Assembly (NCBI RefSeq): GCF_000220395.1
Contig: NW_004086257.1
Location: 1 to 27,157 of the forward strand
DNA length: 27,157 bases
Reading direction: 5' to 3'
Origin: Ichthyophthirius multifiliis
Lineage: Eukaryota > Ciliophora > Oligohymenophorea > Hymenostomatida
Shown here: positions 20,551 to 27,157 of the stretch, piece by piece
How the letters are laid out: the number at the start of each line of letters is the position of its first letter
Numbering within the stretch: the first letter of the stretch is position 1
Translations under genes and position numbers: made by a program
Notes under the pieces: model-generated
What the model saw: only the letters and a program-made list of their open reading frames with translations
Told to the model about the DNA's origin: nothing
Database searches by the model: none

Positions 20551-23146
20551 ATAAATATATATTTTTAATATACATAGAAACAGTCTTAAAGTTCAAATAA
20601 AGAAGAAGCAAGAAAAAGATTAGAATTAAAAGGTGAAATCGAATTATTATTATATGATAAAAATAATAATAAAACTAAACTTTAATTATGTTATGAATCA
20701 TTAAGTGAATAATTATTTAATGCAAATAAAATTAATTAAAAAATATAATAATAAAAGGAAGAATGTGAAAAGTAAATAGTATTATAAATCTATTTATATT
20801 AATTTTTTTTTTTTTTATAATAAAAAAAAAAAAAAGTTAATTTTTTTCACTGTTAAAAACAGGTGTAAGAAGTATAATAAATGGGTTTTATGAAATGCAT
20901 AATGATATTTAAAGAAATATCTAAAATTTATTATAAAATAATTTAAAAAATATGGAAAACTCATCTTTAATTGATATACATTCAAATAACTTTGAAGATA
21001 GTATTGATAAAATATTCAATAATACATTAAACAAAGATTAAATTTAATTCCAGAAAAACGAAAATTATCCTTAAAATGAAAATAATAATGGAATAAAATA
21101 TTAAAATATAAATTCAATTCAATAGGTTTGTGTTGAATATAAGAAACTATTAATAGAATATCAAAACAAGTTTTGTAAAAAAGAAATAGAATACGAAGAA
21201 ATATAAAAGTATTAGAATGATATATCGATAATAATAGATGACATATGTCGTACTTTTGGAAATTATTCGAAAGAATTTGTTAATAAAATAATACAAAATC
21301 AACAAAGTAATAATAAAAATAATAAAAGTTAATAAAATTATGAATAGTTGTGCCAATTAATATACGTAGATTTGACAAATGCGAATCTAATAATTAATAA
21401 AATGACATCAAAAATGGAAATAGGATATAAATCTTATATAAATGAATGCTAAAGAAGTATTAATAAAATAATTTTTAGTGAAATAAATATGTAAAGGCAA
21501 ATTTTGGTTGATTTAGATTAGTTATAAAATAGCTTAGAGAATGCAGTTTTTTAGTTTTTATAGTATAAAAATTTTCAAGAATTTTAGTCTAAATTTGAGT
21601 TCTTTAAAGTTAAAATCGATAAGAAATATAAAAAAATTAAAAATAGTTAAAATAATGTACAGAGTATATTCTTTTAACATGAAAAATTAATCGAAAATCT
21701 CAAAAAGGAAGTTTTTGATTGTGTTGCGGAGTATTCTGTATTAACTACTTGTAATCTTTAAAAAATCATATAGAATACAGATGCTTTATTAATTAACTTT
21801 GAAGAAAATTAAGACTAGGAAAATCTCATGAATGAAAATATTAGTGTCATTCAATAGTCTTAGGCTAGTAACAAATCAGATAAATTTAAGAAAATGTTTA
21901 CTAAAAAGTAATTTTTTTTTTTAATATATACAATTTTTTTTCGTTTTAAATTAGATAAAGTAACCTTTTATAAAATGAGTTTATGCATCCTTTGTATGCA
22001 ACAGAAGAAGTAAATAATGATAATAGTAATTAAGAAGAAGATAATTATAATAATAGGTTTTCTTGTTAGATCATTACAAAAATGCTAAAGACATTTTTTA
22101 TGTAGTGGAAGGATTCTGAATATTTCAAGAAAAAAATTGCAAAAGAATTATATTTATCATTAAATAAAAAATTGAGTCCCTAATTAGAAGAAATTATTGT
22201 GAATAATTTAATTGTATGCTTTTTATTTTATTTTTAAATTACAAAAAATAAAAAAAAAATAAGATTAAAGGAGATGGTCCTGAAATAAATTCTATTATAC
22301 CATAAAAATGCGAAGATAATGAATTTTTAATTAATCTAGAAATAGATTTTAAAGGATCTTTTTATTTCGAAATCGAAACTGCTTTATATATAGATTGGCC
22401 AAAAGTATAATTATTAATTAATAATATTTAAATTTTTATTTTATCTTATTTGCTTAAAAAAAAAGCCTAGTTATTATAGAATTCCTATACATGTAAAAGT
22501 ATAATTGAATTAATTTAATGCTTAAATTAAAATTTGTTATGTACCTAGATGTTATGGGAAAAGTTGGTAAATTTATTAAATTGCTTTTTAAAATTTAAAA
22601 AAAATATAAATATATATTTATATATATAAATATATATAAAAATATTTAAATATATATAAATTTATATAAATATATATGTTTATATTTATACTTTTACTTT
22701 CACTTTTACTTTTACTTTTACTTTTACTTTTACTTTTACTTTTACTTTTACTTTTACTTTTACTTTTACTTTTACTTTTACTTTTACTTTTATTTTTACT
22801 TATATTAATTTTATTAATTATTTTTTACTAGGTTTTCTTTTATTAACTAACCTTTTATTGATGTTGAAATAGATCCAGTTGTTTTTAATAGTTTGAATAT
22901 AAGAGAATTAGATTTTGTAAAAATAAATTTATTTTTAAATATTTTATATTACTTATTAATTTATTTTAAACATTTTATATTTCTTATTAATTTATTTTTA
23001 AACATTTTATATTACTTATTTATTAGATGAAAAGTATTATTAAAGAATTAATAAATTAAAAATTAAAAAAATTAACTTATCCAAATAGAGAAACTATAAA
23101 AATACCCTCAACCAAAAAAAGTAAAAAAAAAAAGATACTAAGATGA
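19261..23146 (+). CDS. SMP-domain membrane-contact-site lipid-transfer protein with N-terminal hairpin
   Basis: Eleven exons with fully consistent phases (19261-19474, 19540-19619, 19660-20286, 20332-20490, 20578-20771, 20870-21907, 21955-22213, 22264-22404, 22466-22566, 22832-22916, 23027-23146) give 1005 residues, ending in TGA. Residues 1-60 form two hydrophobic segments (ITIFKISLVLIVCLFLNF and IIFGVITYVFLQIFLIYLYL), an ER-type membrane hairpin. Residues about 100-770 are mostly long helices (EVILKEFQEFKFNKLQKKCY, YKSYINECQRSINKIIF), reminiscent of an F-BAR/BAR coil. A possible PH-like patch lies near residues 230-290. The C-terminal part, from about residue 805, is a synaptotagmin-like mitochondrial lipid-binding (SMP) domain: LEEIIVNNLIIKGDGPEI, NLEIDFKGSFYFEIETAL, DWPKPSYYRIPIHVKVQL, KICYVPR, SWFSFINQPFIDVEIDPV and KKLTYPNR. 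The order hairpin-coil-SMP recalls extended synaptotagmins, TEX2 and Nvj2, which carry lipids between ER and another membrane, but no C2 domain follows the SMP. Confidence 0.88.
20496..20570. repeat. TA-rich microsatellite in intron
   Basis: TATATA and ATATAAATATAT repeats fill the fourth intron (20491-20577) of the SMP-domain gene. Confidence 0.8.
22690..22800. repeat. (CTTTTA)n hexanucleotide array
   Basis: About 18 copies of CTTTTA with two single-base variants (one C for T near 22702, one T for C near 22793). It sits in intron 9 of the SMP-domain gene (22567-22831), which at 265 nt is far longer than the gene's other introns (40-110 nt). The array and the AT repeat before it explain the extra length. 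Confidence 0.92.
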
Positions 23147-23504
23147 AAATATTACATTAAAAAATTTAAAATTAAAATTGATAAAATTCAGGCTATTATT
23201 TATGTAAATATGGTAAATAAATAAACTAATATAAATTAAAATTAAATAAGTAAAGTTATGGTAAATCATATAGAATAGATAAATAATAAAAAATAAAAAA
23301 TAAAAATCATTATAAAAAAATAAAATTATATAGTTTATTATAAAATAAATAAAATTTTAATCATATAAAATTAAATTAAAAAAATTAATAAACATAAGTT
23401 AACAAAAATAAAATTTTAAATTAAATATAACAATAATAAAATTTTAAATTAAATATAACAATAATAAAAAAAATATAAAACAAAATACTTAAATTTTTTT
23501 ATAA
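23147..23504. other. Intergenic A/T-rich DNA
   Basis: This spacer lies between two plus-strand genes and is dominated by A on the plus strand. It holds a 28-base direct duplication at 23407-23462 and otherwise nothing recognisable. Confidence 0.65.
23407..23462. repeat. 28-base tandem duplication
   Basis: Two exact copies of a 28-base unit (starting AATAAAATTTTAAATTAAAT, ending ATAACAAT) stand head to tail just upstream of the Cys-rich surface-protein gene. Confidence 0.85.
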
Positions 23505-25205
23505 ATGTTTATGCTTTTAATAATATTAAATTTACTTATATTAATAATTTAATCACGCGAATTATTATTTTCATAAGAATTCTATTAGCCTGCATTAACA
23601 TAGGATTCTTCTTCAGGTTGGAATAATTATTAATAACATAGATGTTTTTCAGAATCAAAATTTGCAGAATATAGAGACAAAGATATATTTGGTATTTTTA
23701 AAAGGGATACTCCTGAAATAAAGAAAATATATAATAATATACCACCTCATTATTCATTATCATTTTAACTAGATTTATTATTCTATAAATCCTAAGAAAA
23801 AAAATTTTAATAAGATAATGTTAAGATATATTATGATAAAGAAAATCATCTTCCTTATTATAATACTAAATATACAGGATTTTAGATATGCCAATAAGAA
23901 AAATATTCTTCAAAAAATAAAAAATATGATTTCTATATGGATACGATAAAGAGAGTTTATAAAAATTTCACACATACAGATTCTGATTTTGTTTTAAAAT
24001 TTATTATTGATTTCCGTAGAGAAAACATTGATTTAGGTTTTGGAATCAAAAACTTGTATATATGGATAGATACATGCCTTGAATCATGTCTTACGTGTAA
24101 AGGTCCCAGTGAAACTGATTGTTTGACTTGCCCTTAGGGTATTCTATTATAAAACGATATTAAAGGTAATATTTGTAAATGTAATGGATATGTGAAAAAT
24201 AATCAATGCCTAGCTGAGTGTGATTAAAATAAAGAGGTCAGTGTTTAGGGCAGCAATAATATGTTTTGCGTCGAAAATAAATGCGCAGATATGAATTGTA
24301 TAGATTGTTAAAATAATGAGTGTGTTTAATGCTAAGAACCTTATTTAATTAGTCTAGGGAAATGCGTTGAGAAATGCCCATTTAATTCTATGTTAAAAAA
24401 TAATGTATGTTTAGATTGGGCTAAAATACCGAAATATGGGGAATATTTACTTTTGGCTTTTTAATAATAGTATTTCTCGTAAGGAGAATAAGAAGGGGCA
24501 GGAATTATTTTGGAAGGATTTAATTAATAAAAATTTACAATGTGTAATGGAGTTTGGCTTGTTGGCGGACCTTTTGTGGGGATTGGGAATCAAAATAAAG
24601 ATATTTTTATTAAGAAAATATTAAAGCCGAAAAGAGGATTTTATTAAATTAATGTTGGGTATAAGTATTATGCTATTGATGATGTAAATTTTGAAATTAA
24701 AACGTGTTTAGGAAATCAAATTTGTGAATTAAATAAAAATATTAAGTTTACAGAAAATGCTGTTCAAAGTTGCGGAAAATATAGTTAATAAGCTGAATTG
24801 TTTAGTTTTTATAAAGAATTTGATTTAAAAACAGGATTAGATGGGACATCGATTGAACCAATAGAGTTTTTTATATAAGTACTTATGCCCTCTAATTTAC
24901 TTAAGTTAATTCCAGAAAAATCTCATTAATCTTTTGGATTTAGAGAATTGTTTATTACAATTGAATATTGCTAAGAAAATTGTAAAAAGTGTAGTAATTC
25001 AGATTAGTGTGATGAATGTCTAAGTGGGCATATAATGTTTTAGTAAAAATGTATAGATAAATGTCCTGAAAAATATTTTTAGTTTAATAATTAATGTGTT
25101 ATTTGTGATGATTCTTATAAATGTAAAAGGTGTGTTAAAAAAGGAGATACTTAATGTTAAAAATGTGATAAAATTTTGAGTATTTTATCAAATAATTGTC
25201 CTTGA
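23505..25205 (+). CDS. Secreted or surface Cys-rich (furin-like repeat) protein, intact copy
   Basis: A single exon of 567 codons under the ciliate code, ATG at 23505 (a second in-frame ATG is at 23511) to TGA at 25203-25205. It starts with a signal peptide (MFMLLIILNLLILIIQS) and has no later membrane segment, so it is probably secreted or held at the surface by partners. The first 180 residues are a non-repetitive ectodomain common in ciliate proteins (ends FGIKNLYIWIDTC). Two Cys-rich blocks follow: residues about 185-310 (CLESCLTCKGPSETDCLTCP, CKCNGYVKNNQC, CADMNCIDCQNNECVQC) and the last 80 residues (CQENCKKCSNSDQCDECLSG, CVICDDSYKCKRC). These CxxC arrays are like furin/granulin-type repeats of ciliate surface antigens. 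Between them lies a 200-residue domain with a Gly-rich GVWLVGGPFVGIGNQN. A damaged copy lies 2760 bases downstream. The ligand and function are unknown. Confidence 0.85.
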
Positions 25206-25217
25206 ATAATTTATAAA

Positions 25218-25256
<39 letters not shown>

Positions 25257-26125
25257 TATATATTAATAAATTTATATATATATTTTATCCAATTTTATAT
25301 AATATATATTTTTTTTTTAGCTTTTTTATAAATATTTTTATATTTCTTATAGTAAAATTTAAATTTGGATTATTAATTATATATTCTTTTATTAATTTAT
25401 TAAAATATAATTTAATTTAATTTTTATTTAGTTTTTGTTTAAATTATTATTATTAGCATAACTGTATTTTTATTACTTTTTTAAAAGTGTTATTAAAACT
25501 TTTCTTCTATATTAGATTATAAATTATCTTTGTTTTTGTTACATTTTGTTTTTTAATAATATAATTTTAGTTTTTTTATTTATGTAAAATAATTTTTAAA
25601 TTATTTTTATTTGTTTATTAATTAATTATATTTTTAAATAAGTTATTTAAATACATTTTTCTAAGTTAAAATAGTTATAATAAATTTTATTATATTTCCT
25701 TTTATATATATTTATTTTTAAAATATGAAATAAATATAAATAGAAAAAAAAAAAACTATATTAAATAATTTATATATTTGTAAATATTAAAATTATATGA
25801 CTTTTATTATTTAAAAATATTATATTAAAATAATATAAGTTTTAATTATTAATTATATATTTTTTTAAGTATTAACGAGTCTAAAATTATATTTAATTAA
25901 AAGAAAAAATAAAATAAATTTAAATATATTATTTTATAGAATTTATTTAATATAATAAAAAAACTATATATTTATAATAAATATATAAATAATAATAGAA
26001 AATAATTAAAAATAATATAGGTTATATTTTATAATATTTTAATAAAAAATAATTAAAATAAAAAAAGTGTATATTATTTATAAAATAATAATAACGATAA
26101 ATATAACGATAATTATAATAATAAT

Positions 26126-26165
<40 letters not shown>

Positions 26166-26270
26166 AATAAATTTTATTTATTTTATTATATTTTTTATTA
26201 AACATAAATATATTAATAATATATATAAACTTTTTAAAATAAATTACTTTTAAATTTCTCTTTTAAGTTT
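25206..26270. other. Intergenic A/T-rich DNA
   Basis: More than a kilobase of A/T between the two Cys-rich copies, with TA microsatellites at about 25217-25262 and 26127-26162. Nothing coding or structural stands out. The upstream duplication and A-rich pattern of 23147-23504 is not repeated here. Confidence 0.7.
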
Positions 26271-27157
26271 ATGCTTTTTATAATAATACTTTATTAAATT
26301 TTATTAAAAATTTAATTTCGTGAAGTTTTGTTTTCTAAATAATTTGTTTCTCTATTAAAATAAGATTATTCTTCAGGTTGGAATGATTATAAATAACATA
26401 GATGTTTTTCAGAATCATAATTTGCAGATTATAGAGACTAATATATATTTGGCATTTTTAAAAATGATACCCCTTTAATAGTGAAAGCATATGTAAATAT
26501 GCCTCCTCATTATTAAATATCATTATAATTTGATATATTATTCTACTAATTTTAAGAAAATTAATATTATAGAAGATATTTTAAAAATATATTTTGATAA
26601 AGATTTATATGTTTCAAACTTTAATTCTTAATTTCAAAGAATAAACATATGTCAATAAGAAAATATTTTTTAAAAGATAAAAAGTTTGATTACTATTATG
26701 ATAAGATATGGTAAGTTTATTAAAATATCAAACATACTATTTCAGATTATTTTTTGAAATTTATTACTAATTTCGATAAAATTTATGATAATATAGGTTT
26801 TGGAATCAAAAATTTTTATATATGGATCGATACATGCCATGAATCATGTCTTACGTGTGAAGGTCCTAGTGAAACTGATTGTTTGACTTGCCCTTAGGGT
26901 ATTCCATTATCAAAAGATATTAAAGGTAATATTTGTAAATGTAATGGATATGTCAAAAATAATCAATGTCTAGCTGAGTGTGATTAAAATAAAGAGGTCA
27001 ATGTTTAGGACGGCAATAATATGATTTGTGTTGAAAATAAATGTGCAGATGTGAATTGTTTAGAATGTTAAAATAATGAGTGTGTTTAATGCTAAGGACC
27101 TTATTTCATTAGTCTAGAGTCTAGGGAAATGCGTTGAGAATTGCCCATTTAATTCTT
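26271..27157 (+). pseudogene. Broken tandem copy of the Cys-rich surface-protein gene, cut by the window end
   Basis: The sequence aligns to 23511-24397 at a constant offset of 2760 bases. The signal-peptide start (ATGCTTTTTATAATAATA), the SSGWN-to-HRCFSES region, FGIKNFYIWIDTC and the first Cys-rich block are all there. The frame is not continuous. Relative to the intact copy there is one extra base near 26560 and one missing base near 26660, so about 100 bases lie in another frame. A 7-base duplication (AGTCTAG twice, 27111-27124) near the end also shifts the frame and brings a TGA. Because the first two changes compensate, the Cys-rich block is back in frame. The block 26821-27117 is much closer to the intact copy (about 21 differences in 298 bases by eye) than the 5' third is. 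It is a recent or gene-converted duplicate, now probably non-functional; assembly error is the alternative. Confidence 0.75.

Noticed and set aside
21150-21356. Minus-strand hydrophobic open frame that looks like a membrane protein
   Set aside because: It is antisense to the coil-encoding exon 6 of the SMP-domain gene; Lys/Asn-rich coils give Phe/Ile/Leu-rich complements.
23937-24624. Two short separate plus-strand proteins within the Cys-rich gene
   Set aside because: They appear separate only if TAA/TAG are taken as stops, and the second is also out of frame. Under the ciliate code one 566-residue protein covers the region.
1-27157. tRNA, rRNA, telomere repeats, transposons and virus-like elements
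   Set aside because: I looked for tRNA box motifs, C4A2-type repeats, transposase or reverse-transcriptase motifs and long terminal repeats on both strands and saw none.

Overview
The window is nuclear DNA of a ciliate that reads UAA and UAG as glutamine and normally stops only at UGA. Ten or so recognisable proteins come out intact only under that code: many in-frame TAA/TAG sit where Gln is acceptable, and nearly every inferred exon chain ends in TGA. The DNA is extremely A+T-rich, introns are short GT-AG (about 26 to 110 nt, one of 265), and intergenic DNA is almost pure A/T. This fits an oligohymenophorean of the Tetrahymena/Ichthyophthirius kind; the species cannot be told, nor whether this is germline or somatic nucleus.

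Layout. Minus strand, 993-11138: an Asn/Gln-rich coiled protein (993-2114, possibly CFAP97-like), a membrane hybrid histidine kinase with PAS, HisKA, HATPase and receiver domains (2413-6503), a free-standing MutL C-terminal endonuclease domain of MLH3/PMS type (7142-8062), and radial spoke protein 3 with an unusual long C-terminal extension (8217-11138). Plus strand, 11568-15852: a coiled protein with two mini-introns, then a protein-kinase locus that looks decayed (12907-14458) followed by an unrecognised and also interrupted reading frame (14490-15852). Minus strand, 16640-18939: a PGPGxY (SHIPPO/STPG) repeat protein. Plus strand, 19261-27157: an 11-exon membrane-contact-site protein with an N-terminal membrane hairpin and a C-terminal SMP lipid-transfer domain (19261-23146), then a secreted Cys-rich surface protein (23505-25205) and its broken tandem copy, cut by the window end (26271-27157).

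Theme. At least two genes (radial spoke 3, PGPGxY protein) and perhaps a third (CFAP97-like) are ciliary axoneme components; the others are signalling, DNA repair or meiosis, lipid transfer and cell surface. No rRNA, tRNA, CRISPR, transposon or virus-like element was seen. Exon coordinates were worked out by hand from phase-consistent GT-AG junctions. They are firm for 7142-8062, 8217-11138, 11568-12597, 19261-23146 and 23505-25205, and approximate elsewhere.
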